From: Sporosarcina aquimarina
Lineage (GTDB): Bacteria; Bacillota; Bacilli; Bacillales_A; Planococcaceae
Direction: 5' to 3'
NCBI RefSeq assembly: GCF_019748715.1
Contig: NZ_JACLBZ010000010.1
Location: forward strand, 1 to 64,000
DNA: 64,000 bases
Shown: piece after piece, positions 35,762 to 45,173 of the stretch
Numbering within the stretch: position 1 is the stretch's first letter
How the letters are laid out: every line of letters starts with the position of its first letter
The notes under the pieces: model-generated
Told to the model about the DNA's origin: nothing
The model's input: the letters and a program-made list of their open reading frames with translations, nothing else
Database searches by the model: none
Made by a program: the position numbers and the translations under genes

Positions 35762-36769
35762 TTAGGCTTCTTTTAACGTATTAATTACTTCCTCTGCATA
35801 TGAATCGGTAAACCGAATCATCCCTTGATCCTGTACAATACACCCTTCCTTGATGCGATGGTCAAGCCAATCTGTAATGAAGGAAGGAGCATATCCGCCT
35901 TGGCCGAATTCATCTCCGAATACGATGATGTTCGGATAACCATCTACATATTGATCGCGATTAGTGTCTGGATATGACTTCGTATATAACCAAAACTGTA
36001 CATCATACATGACATATGATAATTCATCTGCGTGAAAAGAAAAATGGCCTTTCTCTTCGACAATCCGTGTACATATGCTGCGGATTTTCTGTTCCACCTG
36101 TTCCACTTCGGTTACCCGAGAGCACAGTTCCTTTAGCAGAGGAGAAAATTTGCCGTGCGCTACTTTATCCAAGGCTTCTTCTTTGTCCTCTTCAGACGTA
36201 TCGTATAGTTCATCGTTCACTAAGCCTTTGATAAACTTCTCAAAATTATCGGCAAGGAAGGTAATCTTATAATCATCTTCTTGATCGACATGAACAACTT
36301 CAGGTTCACCATCTGTACCGCACGCTCGATAGTCTAACATGACGACATCATGGCCGGCTGAAGGACAATCACAGATCACCACGCCGATGTCAGGATACTC
36401 CCATTCCTCAATCATAAAGGGACTACCGAGACTCCCGCACAGTGAATAGCTTTTCTCGCGGCCAATTCCCATAATCCCTGTAATGGCTATATGATCCTCT
36501 GCCCAGGAGGTTGGTTCCTCTGTTGGAAAGTTGGTGTTCTTTGGCACTCCGCCATTCTGATACTTCATCAAATGAATATATGAGGATGGAAGTTTGTAAC
36601 CAAGCTCTTTCTCGATTGAATCAATTAGTTCATCCGTAGGTGGCTCAGATTGATAAGATTCTTTTGCATACTCGCTGTTCTCCCAAAAATCGGCTAAAAA
36701 CATATCTGAAAAAAGATGTTCGTCTGCTTCCTGCCCCTCATTCAATTGATCTATACGCTTTTTATCCAT
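35762..36769 (-). CDS. SMI1/KNR4-family protein
   Basis: A 335-residue protein. Residues ~45-170 contain the SMI1/KNR4 fold: LIDSIEKELGYKLPSSYIHL, NGGVP, AITGIMGIG and IVICDCPSAGHDVVMLDY-type sequence, closing with FADNFEKFIKGL-like helices. Such proteins are immunity proteins for diverse nuclease and deaminase toxins in bacteria. The C-terminal ~150 residues are unassigned. The gene is convergent with the zinc-ribbon gene. Confidence 0.82.
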   Translation of the reverse strand: MDKKRIDQLNEGQEADEHLFSDMFLADFWENSEYAKESYQSEPPTDELIDSIEKELGYKLPSSYIHLMKYQNGGVPKNTNFPTEEPTSWAEDHIAITGIMGIGREKSYSLCGSLGSPFMIEEWEYPDIGVVICDCPSAGHDVVMLDYRACGTDGEPEVVHVDQEDDYKITFLADNFEKFIKGLVNDELYDTSEEDKEEALDKVAHGKFSPLLKELCSRVTEVEQVEQKIRSICTRIVEEKGHFSFHADELSYVMYDVQFWLYTKSYPDTNRDQYVDGYPNIIVFGDEFGQGGYAPSFITDWLDHRIKEGCIVQDQGMIRFTDSYAEEVINTLKEA

Positions 36770-36988
36770 TTCTACCTCCCAATGAACTATATAATAACTT
36801 CATATGTATATGGTAACCCCAATATTTTTAATAGTAGCATTTTGATATGAAGGATTCCAGAATTATCCGGCTAATGTATATACAAAGCCGATGATTTAGG
36901 ACCCATAGTCTTTTATATATTCTTCATTTATTATTATAATTAATAGATCGGAAGAGTGAGAGATACTATACGAGTTGGAGGGAAACTA

Positions 36989-38050
36989 ATGACTGAAGAA
37001 ATAAACACAACAGGATGGGATGCAATTGAAGATGCGGTAACGAAGCTATACGGGGAACAGGAACCGAAGCATTATGGTACCGCAATTTCTTATATGCTTG
37101 GTGGACAAGATCCATTAGATGGCCTTAGTGCTTATAAGGCGGAAACACCTTCTCCGCACTGGCATATTGTAACTTTTGGTTTTTCGGAACTGTATGAGAA
37201 GGAGTCGAGGGATACCGAATGTAGCGGCTATGGGTTTGAGCTTTCTTTTCGGGTGGCCCGTAGTAAGGATGAGGAAGAGCCTCCGGCATGGGCATTGAAC
37301 CTACTTCAAAACATGGGAAGATATGTGTTTAACAGCAATAATATTTTCGTTTCAGGTGATTACTTAGATGCGAATGGTCCAATTTGCTTGGGAGCCGATA
37401 CACAGCTAACCGCCCTTGCTTTTATACGAGATCCAGAACTTGATACACTGCATACGCCGAATGGACGCGTTGAGTTCCTTCAAATGGTTGGGGTCACAGA
37501 GGATGAGCTGGAGGCTATGAAAATATGGAATACACGAGGGTTACTTGAAGCAGGAAAAGCAGAAATTCCGGGTTATATTACAGATTTATCCCGAACATCT
37601 ATGCTGCGAGTTCCTGCTGTTCAGGAAAGTGTTCAACTAGGAATAGATCGTGACGGTTCGAGCACCGGGTTTTTATATGTAGATCAACTAGCTTGGGTAC
37701 CCGGTAAGAATGGTTTGTTCAAAAAGAAACCGGCTGTGCTCACACTAGGAGCGAAACAAGCTGATACGGTTGGAAAGCTGCTGCGCGGTCGGCTGCTTAA
37801 GGGGAAAGATTTGAGTTTAGTGAGCAAAGAAATAAGCGTAACATTGGAGCCTGCTTTAACGACTGAAATCAAAACAGGTGAGGGTACGGTTCATTTACAA
37901 CTTGACGAAGCGGTTGTTAACGAGCTCATGAACAAGCTTCTCCCAAAAGAAGGAGAAATTCGTTTGTCTTCTTATAAAGACATAATCATACAAGTCGTTA
38001 AAACGAATATTCTGGATCAAGATGGAAAAGTGGTTTCAACCATTGGCTAA
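36989..38050 (+). CDS. Suppressor-of-fused (SUFU) domain protein
   Basis: A 353-residue protein starting MTEEINTTGWDAIED, with ggaggg 8 bases before. HWHIVTFGFSELYEKES, GFELSFRVARS and PAWALNLLQNMGRYV are the SUFU pattern. Bacterial SUFU proteins such as YqcF act as immunity or antitoxin proteins of LXG toxins. The C-terminal ~130 residues are an extra domain. Divergent from the SMI1/KNR4 gene. Confidence 0.85.
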   Translation: MTEEINTTGWDAIEDAVTKLYGEQEPKHYGTAISYMLGGQDPLDGLSAYKAETPSPHWHIVTFGFSELYEKESRDTECSGYGFELSFRVARSKDEEEPPAWALNLLQNMGRYVFNSNNIFVSGDYLDANGPICLGADTQLTALAFIRDPELDTLHTPNGRVEFLQMVGVTEDELEAMKIWNTRGLLEAGKAEIPGYITDLSRTSMLRVPAVQESVQLGIDRDGSSTGFLYVDQLAWVPGKNGLFKKKPAVLTLGAKQADTVGKLLRGRLLKGKDLSLVSKEISVTLEPALTTEIKTGEGTVHLQLDEAVVNELMNKLLPKEGEIRLSSYKDIIIQVVKTNILDQDGKVVSTIG

Positions 38051-38131
38051 ACATCGTCTTTACCTACATCTACCATTGAAATTGTGAAGTGGTACTTTTA
38101 TTTTTGAAGATAAACAAAATGGAGGAGTTTT

Positions 38132-38509
38132 ATGGGGTTATTTGATTCGCTAGTAGGAAACGCATCGACTTTGGATGTTGAAAAAGTAGAGAAAGAGCTG
38201 GGATCCATTTTAATTGAGGAGGAGAAGGTGAAGGCAGCGTTTAAAGTGGTCCGGGACCTCATGATGTTTACTGAGAAGCGGCTGATTCTTGTTGATAAGC
38301 AGGGGATGACGGGAAAAAAGGTTGAATATCATTCAATTCCATATAAAAGCATTTCCCATTTTTCCGTTGAAACGGCTGGGGCGTTTGATTTGGATGCGGA
38401 GCTTAAAATTTGGATTTCCAGTGCGACGGAACCGCTGGTGAATAAGCAGTTCAAGAAGGACTCCAGCATTTACGACATTCAAAAGATTTTAGCGGCTGTT
38501 TGTTTATAA
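38132..38509 (+). CDS. Bacterial PH-domain protein (YvbH/YozO-like)
   Basis: A 125-residue protein. MGLFDSLVGNAS at the start and FTEKRLILVDKQGMTGKKVEY are typical of the bPH_1 family. The fold is a pleckstrin-homology barrel; function is not established. The ribosome binding site is ggagg. It follows the SUFU gene by 81 bp and may share its transcript. Confidence 0.82.
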   Translation: MGLFDSLVGNASTLDVEKVEKELGSILIEEEKVKAAFKVVRDLMMFTEKRLILVDKQGMTGKKVEYHSIPYKSISHFSVETAGAFDLDAELKIWISSATEPLVNKQFKKDSSIYDIQKILAAVCL

Positions 38510-38704
38510 GTATCGGTTTTTAAGTAGATATTCGGATATTATTGGCTAATAAACGCTTTAAAATTAGGCTATTCACGAAATAAATAGGAATACTTAAATA
38601 ATCGTAATGTTAATTGTGCATGGAGCTGGTACTACATTTAAAAATGGATCAAGCCTCATGCCTGATCCATTCTCTGTATAAAAAACGTTTAAAAGCTATG
38701 TGAA

Positions 38705-39478
38705 TTATTGTTGCATTTTACCTGCAGTATAACCGCCATCCACTGCAAGTGTTACACCGCTAATTGATTTTGCAAGGTCTGAGCATAGAAATACAACAGC
38801 ATTTGCTTGATCTTCTGCGGTGGACATTCTTCCTGCTGGAAGTGATGCAAGTACGCCTTGGTATTGTTCTGGCGAAGTTTTAGACCAACTTTCAATTGCA
38901 GGTGTGATGGTGGCGCCAGGTGCGATAGAATTAATGGTAATCCCTTTTTGACCGTATTCCAAAGCAACTGATTTAGTTAAACCGGCAATAGCATGTTTAG
39001 ATGCAGTGTAAGGAGCCATGTTTGGTGAACCTTCAATACCAGCACCTGATGCCGTATTGACAATCGCACCGCCACCCGTTTTCAGCATAGCATTTACTTC
39101 GTGCTTGATGCAGTAAAATGTTCCATACAGATTTACTTTTAGTGTAATATCCCAATCTTTGGAATCCATTTCTCCAATTGGCTTTAATCCCTTGTTAATC
39201 CCTGCATTGTTATGTGCAAAATCTAGCTTGCCAAATGTCTCAACCGTTTTATTCACGAGTGCGATTACCTGCTCCTCATCACTTACGTCACATTTGAGAA
39301 ATGCTGCTTCACCGCCGTTATCTTTGATAATTTGTACGGTTTCTTGTCCTACTTCTTCACTTACGTCAGATATCATGACCTTTGCGCCCGCTTTTGCTAA
39401 GGCAATTGCAGTTGCTCTGCCAATTCCTGAGCCTGATCCTGTGACTAATCCTGCTTTTCCCTTCATAATTCCTACCAT
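38705..39478 (-). CDS. SDR-family oxidoreductase
   Basis: A 257-residue short-chain dehydrogenase. The ATG at 39478 follows aaggagt; the GTG at 39487 is less likely. Cofactor motif TGSGSGIG is near residue 13, NNAG near 88, the catalytic Ser/Tyr/Lys in the NTAS and YTASK region, and IAPGATITP after it. The substrate is unknown. It stands alone between two intergenic stretches. Confidence 0.88.
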   Translation of the reverse strand: MVGIMKGKAGLVTGSGSGIGRATAIALAKAGAKVMISDVSEEVGQETVQIIKDNGGEAAFLKCDVSDEEQVIALVNKTVETFGKLDFAHNNAGINKGLKPIGEMDSKDWDITLKVNLYGTFYCIKHEVNAMLKTGGGAIVNTASGAGIEGSPNMAPYTASKHAIAGLTKSVALEYGQKGITINSIAPGATITPAIESWSKTSPEQYQGVLASLPAGRMSTAEDQANAVVFLCSDLAKSISGVTLAVDGGYTAGKMQQ

Positions 39479-39964
39479 GAAAGACACTCCTTTTTTATAA
39501 ATACATCTATTTGTTTACTAATGAACAATATACGCCCAAATTCTAGCCAAATCAAAAATTTAGTTTAACGTCTAATTATATTAGTAGCATGTACGGTTGA
39601 AATACATTCATGATTGCTTTAAGTACAGGGGGCCTATCAAACAAATTGGACACTATTCTGAAATGTATACATCCCCATTTTTGATAAAAGTGTGAAGAAG
39701 AAAATGGATAGATTGACGTAACCGAAAGAAAAAGTCGATCAGCATTGGCCTCACTGTAAAGAGACCATCAAAGAGATTTTTTCACATAGGAGCTTTTTTT
39801 AAATAGACATAATTACAGTTTGATAGAAAGACACAGGGGGTATTATTAAATAACAGGCAGCAAATAGCATCTGAATAACCACTTTTATTCCCCCAGCCAG
39901 TTCTAGCAACCGTAACTGTCTCATAAACTTCCAAGTAGACAACCATTACGAAAGGATGATTCCA
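39479..39964. repeat. Gene-free stretch with dispersed repeat copy B
   Basis: 39701-39777 repeats the segment at 27220-27294 (gattgacgta, gatcagcatt, ggcc, aaagaga, tcaaagag). No open frame spans it. Nothing else is seen between the SDR start and the secreted-protein gene. Confidence 0.45.
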
Positions 39965-40513
39965 ATGAAAAAAACACTATTCGCAATCATTATCTTAATA
40001 CTCGGCTTTTCCTACACTGCGCCTGCCGGTACGGCTTCAGCAGCAGAGAACAGCGGCCTTTCTCCAAACGACGGCTTAATCCTGACCTATTCACCTTCAT
40101 TCAACGAGCCTTCGAAAGAAACGTTTCACGTGAAGAAAGAAGAGACATTTACGTATTTATACAATAAAAAGAGTCGACACTATCCGGAGTTGGCCAACTT
40201 AGTATATATTGAAGACGATTTCGGGTTGTCGGCAAGTTTAGGGTATTCGGATTTTGTTTTTGTAAGTGCACCTTATCCGCTAAAGCAAGGCTCCACTTTT
40301 ATGCAAAGCGATCACTTTGATGACTATAAAGTTCTTGTTGAAAATACGGCAAAGACTGTAAAAGTAAAAGCCGGTACTTTTAAAAACACGGTGATCCTGA
40401 AATATCCGGACGGTTCCCGGGTGTATCTCGCAAAAGGAATCGGCATTATTAAAATCACTGATGCAGCGGGAAAAGTGACGACTGAACTCGCTGCTGTAAA
40501 ATCGAGGAAGTAA
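39965..40513 (+). CDS. Secreted protein of unknown function
   Basis: A 182-residue protein. The start at 39965 follows aaagga. MKKTLFAIIILILGFSYTAP and GTASAAE form a signal peptide with an AXA-type cleavage site. The mature part contains KVKAGTFKNTVILKYPDGS and YLAKGIGIIKI, a beta-rich pattern seen in small secreted lipocalin- or Outer-surface-type domains (G-T-F-K-N and AKGIG). A terminator at 40570-40604 follows. Confidence 0.6.
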   Translation: MKKTLFAIIILILGFSYTAPAGTASAAENSGLSPNDGLILTYSPSFNEPSKETFHVKKEETFTYLYNKKSRHYPELANLVYIEDDFGLSASLGYSDFVFVSAPYPLKQGSTFMQSDHFDDYKVLVENTAKTVKVKAGTFKNTVILKYPDGSRVYLAKGIGIIKITDAAGKVTTELAAVKSRK

Positions 40514-40569
40514 TTTTTAATTCACAGGATTTACTTTTGCTCATTACTGGAATAGATAATTCCTATAAA

Positions 40570-40604
40570 AAATCCCGTCATTCATACTGGACTGACGGGA
40601 TTTC
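40570..40604. terminator. Bidirectional terminator between convergent genes
   Basis: AAATCCCGTCA (40570-40580) pairs with TGACGGGATTT (40593-40603). It ends both the secreted-protein gene and, from the other side, the degV-type gene. Confidence 0.65.
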
Positions 40605-40709
40605 CTCTGGTTTAAGAGTATCTGTTCAAGTATTTAAAGTTTCCTGTACGAAAAACTATCTTGTTTGTATAGTAATTAACAGTATTTCACACACAGTTAC
40701 TTTTCACCG

Positions 40710-41561
40710 TCAAACTTCTATTCCTGCAATTCCAAATCCTCCAGGACCAGAATGTGTAGAGATCATAGCGCCTGCTTCAATCCAAATACTATTTTCGAAT
40801 CCTTTTTCAAGTGCAATTTCATTGATCCGTTGTTTGATAGTTTCACTTAATCCGATGGAGTATATAAAATATATTTGTTGTCTATCAATCTCGTATTGCT
40901 GTAGATAATCCAGGAATAACTTTTCAGCAACTTTGTTCATCTTTCCATGATATTTTTTAGTTGAGACAAGCTTGCCATCTACTAATTCAATACATGGCTT
41001 TATTTTCAGCAAAGCACCTCCCAGATAAGCCATATTGCTGACTCGTCCGCCGGCTCTTAAAAAATCTAAGCTGCCGGGTAGGAAGGCGAGTCTTGTTTTA
41101 GGCACCTTTGATTCGATTTTTTCCAGCAAGTGAACAGGATCCATCTCGGGAGCTTTCTCCAGCAAAGTAACCGCATACATGACAACTGCAGTTAATCCGC
41201 CTGTTACATTTAACGCATCAATTAAAAAAATATCATTTAGATCTTCCGCAGCCAGTAACGCGTTTTGAAAGGAGACAGATGCCTTTGACGTATACCCGAT
41301 ATGGATGATGATACTATCAGGAAATTCCGTTTTGATTTTTTTGAAAAACTCTTGATACTCATGGACATTAGTGGCAGATGTAGAAGGTATCTTTTTTGTA
41401 CGATCATAAAATTCATAAATTTCTTGAACGGGTAGATGACCATCTAAATAGTCCTGTCCATCCATAATTACATGCATGGGTATTACTTGTACATCATGTT
41501 TCTTTGCTAAAGATTCCGGCAAATCGGCCCCGCTCTCAGTCGTTAAAATGATTCTTCTCAC
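40710..41561 (-). CDS. DegV-family fatty-acid-binding protein
   Basis: A 283-residue DegV protein. IILTTESGADLPESLA starts the first domain, then IPSTSATNVHEY with the ligand-binding Ser/Thr, IGYTSKASVSFQNA, and in the second domain GGRVSN and HSGPGGFGI. DegV/FakB proteins present fatty acids to a kinase (FakA). No fakA is adjacent. Lone degV genes are common in Bacillales. Confidence 0.9.
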   Translation of the reverse strand: MRRIILTTESGADLPESLAKKHDVQVIPMHVIMDGQDYLDGHLPVQEIYEFYDRTKKIPSTSATNVHEYQEFFKKIKTEFPDSIIIHIGYTSKASVSFQNALLAAEDLNDIFLIDALNVTGGLTAVVMYAVTLLEKAPEMDPVHLLEKIESKVPKTRLAFLPGSLDFLRAGGRVSNMAYLGGALLKIKPCIELVDGKLVSTKKYHGKMNKVAEKLFLDYLQQYEIDRQQIYFIYSIGLSETIKQRINEIALEKGFENSIWIEAGAMISTHSGPGGFGIAGIEV

Positions 41562-41610
41562 TGGACATCGCCTCCAACTTTCATTCTATTAATACAGTTT
41601 ATGAGTTGAG

Positions 41611-41699
41611 ATGCCTTTGTAAGAAGCAATCGTGACCTTTGTGTTTGTTTTAATGGTCGTGCATGTTTAAATAAACACAATTGCTTGATACACAGGCAT
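41611..41699. repeat. Palindromic repeat family, copy 1
   Basis: Begins ATGCCTTTGTAAGAAGCAAT and ends with the imperfect complement TTGCTTGATACACAGGCAT. The whole segment can fold as one hairpin. The right arm matches copies 2 and 3 (tttaaactaac-caattgttt-gtgca). It is a MITE- or REP-like element without coding capacity. Confidence 0.55.
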
Positions 41700-41844
41700 T
41701 GATCATTAATTATTCATTGAAGAAATGTATGTATGACCGAAGAGAAAAGATATTCAACAATCTGCAAGTATGATAGATTAAAAACATTAATTATACAACA
41801 AAAGCAGTTGGATGGCACTCTCTTAAAAAAGGGAGTGTTTATAT

Positions 41845-41970
41845 ATGGTGACATACGAATCAATGAATATGCTATTTCAATTCGGTATATTCTTAGCCAC
41901 GGCGCTAACAAAAAGAAGTAACCGCCCATTACCTTTGGCCGAGGTTTTCAATGGGGGGTTACTCTTTTGA
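41845..41970 (+). CDS. Probable type I toxin peptide (holin-like)
   Basis: A 41-residue peptide, MVTYESMNMLFQFGIFLATA followed by LTKRSNRPLPL. It has the form of TxpA/BsrG-type toxins: short MxxYESxxxxxxFG start, one membrane helix, then basic residues. The ribosome binding site gggag is 9 bases upstream. A 13-bp stem-loop (41918-41962) overlaps the 3' end, so the last ~15 residues are encoded by the terminator. In type I systems a convergent antisense RNA shares this terminator. No such RNA can be proven here. Confidence 0.5.
   Translation: MVTYESMNMLFQFGIFLATALTKRSNRPLPLAEVFNGGLLF
41918..41966. terminator. Terminator of the toxin-peptide gene
   Basis: GTAACCGCCCATT (41918-41930) pairs with AATGGGGGGTTAC (41950-41962), one mismatch, followed by CTCTTTT. 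It lies within the end of the peptide frame and could serve transcripts of both strands. Confidence 0.55.
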
Positions 41971-42142
41971 GTAAAAACATCTTTAATTGTTAGGTAGGTC
42001 ATCCGCTCTTCATACAGTGTGCAACTGTGATTGGCTGGACGTTTCATAGACGTTCAGCATTTTTTATTATATGTTGATCATACCACAGCAATACAAAAAT
42101 AAAACTAAAACTAAAACGTTTAGTGCCCCATACAAGTGTGGG

Positions 42143-42240
42143 GTGCCTGTGTGAAAAACAAACACGACAATTTAGATATTCATGTTAGTTCGAGCGATCA
42201 CGAATGTTTAAACTAACCCAATTGTTTGGTGCACAGGCAT
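42143..42240. repeat. Palindromic repeat family, copy 2
   Basis: Starts GTGCCTGTGTGAAAAACAAA and ends CAATTGTTTGGTGCACAGGC plus AT. Ends are complementary over the outer ~10 bp. The right arm agrees with copies 1 and 3. Located between the toxin-peptide gene and the oxygenase gene. Confidence 0.55.
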
Positions 42241-42251
42241 GCAAATTAATT

Positions 42252-42896
42252 TCACGTTACCCTTTGTTTCCTCATCCACTGCGTCGCGACCCACTTCTCA
42301 CCTTCTACAACGGGTGCTCCGCCGTGTAAAGTTAAATCATTCAGCATCTGGTCGCTATAGAAATACTCGAAGTAGACAGCCATCCCTTTGCGAGGCGAGA
42401 CAGAAAATTTTAGTTGAGGGAAGAATGTTTCTCCCCCTTGTTCTACGTCATTTAAGTACATCACAAGTGTGCTAATTCGATTGTTTGTAACCTTACTTTC
42501 AGCTGAAAAGAAATCATGATGCGCTCTGTACTGTTGACCAGGCGTATACCGAAGGATCTGAAGTCCTTCTCCGTGTTCAATCGGGATATTCATAACTGCT
42601 GAAACTCGTTTTTTAACTCTTGCGACAATTAGGTTTTCACTGTCCTCTATAAACATACTGCTGCTCGTTCGCAACTCATTTTCTTCACGTGTTGTTCCGA
42701 TTTTTGAACGTTTTACTTTATCTGCAGCCAATCGGATCAGTTCATCGCACTCTTCATCACTTAACACATTCCCTAAAACCACGATCAATGGCTCTTCTAT
42801 TCTAGCGACTATGTCAATCTCTCTATCCGTCATAATTTTTTTGCCAACATGATGAAATATCGTTTGTTCTTTATTCTCCGCTATCATCTTCGACAC
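42252..42896 (-). CDS. 2OG-Fe(II) oxygenase, prolyl 4-hydroxylase type
   Basis: A 214-residue protein of the P4Hc type. Iron ligands are visible as HHDFF (HxD in YRAHHDFF) and the distal His of TLHGGAPVVEG; K of GEKWVATQW would bind 2-oxoglutarate. The double-stranded beta-helix spans about residues 100-210. Such bacterial enzymes hydroxylate proline in proteins such as EF-Tu or collagen-like proteins. No substrate gene is adjacent. Confidence 0.88.
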   Translation of the reverse strand: MSKMIAENKEQTIFHHVGKKIMTDREIDIVARIEEPLIVVLGNVLSDEECDELIRLAADKVKRSKIGTTREENELRTSSSMFIEDSENLIVARVKKRVSAVMNIPIEHGEGLQILRYTPGQQYRAHHDFFSAESKVTNNRISTLVMYLNDVEQGGETFFPQLKFSVSPRKGMAVYFEYFYSDQMLNDLTLHGGAPVVEGEKWVATQWMRKQRVT

Positions 42897-43277
42897 CTCT
42901 TAAACTGTTTGATTTTCAAAACAAGTGCGTATTTAGGCAATGGGTTTACAGCTCATAACGGATACTTTGTAAGATTTACACTTCCTTTTGGAATTAATTT
43001 CAATTTATTGTAGCACGCTAGATCAGATATCGTAAAATTTGAAAGTATCGAGAGTAGTAGATAGTACTCTCCATACTTTGTTCGGTAGTTTTGGTTCCGC
43101 TAAATCAAGGCATAAATTCGAACCTATCAAGTTAATTGAATTAAGCTAATTTAATTCACCTTTGATTTCATTGGTAAATACATATAAAATGAACTTCTGT
43201 ACTTCTATACTTCTATGATTTACAGAAGAAGTACATACGAAAGGACAAAAGAATAAATGTTTTAGTGGAGGGTCTTT
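42897..43277. other. Gene-free stretch with a long hairpin
   Basis: AAAGTAT-GAGAGTA and TACTCTC-ATACTTT (43042-43079) form a 14-bp stem with one mismatch and an 8-base loop, without a T-run. Two short repeats acttctat lie near 43202-43217. The function is unknown. Confidence 0.4.
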
Positions 43278-43541
43278 ATGAATTATAAAATTAGTAACAA
43301 GCAAGTATTCGAACAAGCACAGGTGCGTTCGGTTTCAGATGTGCCGTTTACGGAAGACGAACTTCAAAACGGTATGTTGTTAGCGATAGCTAAGGAAGAC
43401 GCTACGCTGGCGCTGTATTTGATAGAGGTAGACGGTCAGAAGAAATTTGAGGTTCGGTGGGATGATTCGCACGAGACTTTCACCGGCTGGTATTCCGCCT
43501 GGGAAAACTTTACATGGTGTCTAAATATCGCAGGCAACTGA
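43278..43541 (+). CDS. Small hypothetical protein
   Basis: An 87-residue soluble acidic protein with ribosome binding site tggaggg. It begins MNYKISNKQVFEQAQVRSVS and ends with a tryptophan-rich WYSAWENFTWCL. No family is recognised. A terminator follows at 43594-43628, which supports it as a separate gene. Confidence 0.55.
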   Translation: MNYKISNKQVFEQAQVRSVSDVPFTEDELQNGMLLAIAKEDATLALYLIEVDGQKKFEVRWDDSHETFTGWYSAWENFTWCLNIAGN

Positions 43542-43593
43542 TTTTTTAGATATTTGTGTGCAAAACTACTCATCTATCTACTTTAAATAAAAG

Positions 43594-43628
43594 ACTCCGC
43601 TGGTTTTTGCAAACTGGCGGAGTTTTTG
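43594..43628. terminator. Terminator
   Basis: ACTCCGCTGGTTT (43594-43606) pairs with AAACTGGCGGAGT (43611-43623) with two mismatches, followed by TTTTG. It ends the small gene before it. Confidence 0.65.
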
Positions 43629-43780
43629 TGCTTTTAATTGGAGGATTCTTTATATGTAGGTATTTTGTTCATGGACTTTTCGCACCGCGCCATAAGAATG
43701 ATTTTGTAAATACGGTCTTTTCTCACCTGAAGTTTTCGCTATAATCAAATTAAAATGGGAATGACAAAGGAGATCAAGCG

Positions 43781-45163
43781 ATGAAAAAGCTGTTATATGG
43801 GTTGTTTTGTTCACTTGTAATGCTGGCAGGCTGCTCGGCTAAAGAAGAGCCGAAAGTACAGGCGGATATACAGGAGCAAACACAGGAAGAGGAACAATCG
43901 CAAACGGTTGAGACAGAGGCAGACGCTTTTGAACCGACAGAGCCCGAGTACTATGAAGTGGACGGTGTAGATCGCGAGTTATTGGATGTAGAGAAGGATT
44001 TGCTTCGGAAACCGGGTATTTATGGTGGAGAGAACTATGACGAAGAAAAAGTGAATGAAGCGATTGATCAGTGGCCGGAAGGGTTGACAGTGGAGCAGTA
44101 TTTAAATGAAATGCTGAACTTGGTGGGGGAAGACTATTATGACGGAATGAAGACCTTACTGACGTTTGATACATCAGTGGAAGTCGATCATACGAAACCT
44201 GATGAACAAGTGAACCAGCCGACATTGAAGACAGCTCACTATGCAATCTTGATTGACGCGAGCGGCAGCATGAGAGCGATGGCGGGCGGTAAGACCCGAA
44301 TGGATTCTGCAAAGGATGCGGTCCTAGATTTTGCGAAACAGATCCCGGAAGATGCGACCATGTCGATGCGAGTGTACGGTCATAAAGGTTCGGGTAATCA
44401 GGCAGATAAGCAACTTTCATGCACAAGTACAGAGAATTTCTATAGCGGAAAGTTTGAAGAGCCGGCATTTCGAGAGGCTCTCGGAAAAGTACAACCTGCT
44501 GGCTGGACACCAATCGGGCTTGCACTAGAAACGGTGAAAGAAGATATTCCTGCAGATGCAGAAGAAGTAGTCGTTTACGTGGTAAGTGACGGTATCGAAA
44601 CATGCGGAGGAGATCCTGTGAAGGCTGCTGGAGATCTTGTGGCTGGGAATATACAAACGGTCGTTAATATTATCGGCTATGATGTGGATAATGAAGGGCA
44701 GACATTACTGAAGAAGGTGGCAGATGCAGGGAACGGAGAATTTATTTATGTCAATTCAGAAAAAGAATTGAGGAAGTATATGAGAGCACAATACGAAGAG
44801 ATTCAGAAGCAATGGTGGGAGTGGAAAGAGACCAGCCAGAAAGATGCATGGGATCAAAAAGAGAATCTCAAGGAACTTTCTTTTGATACAAAAGAAACAC
44901 TTCAGAAACAATCAGTGCAGGAAAAGGAACGATTAAAGAAAGCGCGTGCTTATTTAAAAACGAAGTATAAAGACTCGGATGCTGTAATCAAGTTGTCGAA
45001 TTATTTAATTGAAGATCAGCACAGAAAATATAATTATATTACGCAGAAGGGCCATGAACTTTATAATGAAAGTATTAAAAACGGCCATGAAACGTACAAT
45101 CAAGTGATAAAAGAAGGTCATGAGAAACATAATGAGGCGGCTAGGAAGAAGCATCAGCAATAG
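43781..45163 (+). CDS. VWA-domain lipoprotein
   Basis: A 460-residue lipoprotein. MKKLLYGLFCSLVMLAGCS has a lipobox with Cys18, so it is anchored on the outer face of the membrane. After an acidic linker, the von Willebrand factor A domain (~150-340) has the MIDAS motif DASGS (159-163), with the Thr/Asp loops in GWTPIG and VSDGIET. The C-terminal ~100 residues are charged and helical and end in short repeats of GHExYN. VWA domains bind proteins through a metal; the partner is unknown. A terminator follows. Confidence 0.85.
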   Translation: MKKLLYGLFCSLVMLAGCSAKEEPKVQADIQEQTQEEEQSQTVETEADAFEPTEPEYYEVDGVDRELLDVEKDLLRKPGIYGGENYDEEKVNEAIDQWPEGLTVEQYLNEMLNLVGEDYYDGMKTLLTFDTSVEVDHTKPDEQVNQPTLKTAHYAILIDASGSMRAMAGGKTRMDSAKDAVLDFAKQIPEDATMSMRVYGHKGSGNQADKQLSCTSTENFYSGKFEEPAFREALGKVQPAGWTPIGLALETVKEDIPADAEEVVVYVVSDGIETCGGDPVKAAGDLVAGNIQTVVNIIGYDVDNEGQTLLKKVADAGNGEFIYVNSEKELRKYMRAQYEEIQKQWWEWKETSQKDAWDQKENLKELSFDTKETLQKQSVQEKERLKKARAYLKTKYKDSDAVIKLSNYLIEDQHRKYNYITQKGHELYNESIKNGHETYNQVIKEGHEKHNEAARKKHQQ

Positions 45164-45173
45164 GTAATTGTTG

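Noticed and set aside
41733..41921. Plus-strand 62-codon frame over the toxin-peptide gene
   Set aside because: The other frame at 41845 has the ribosome binding site and family pattern; this one has neither.
43556..43744. 62-codon frame after the small gene
   Set aside because: It translates a terminator and has no ribosome binding site.
43839..44603. Minus-strand 254-codon frame
   Set aside because: It is the shadow of the VWA lipoprotein gene, whose frame has signal peptide, lipobox and domain motifs.
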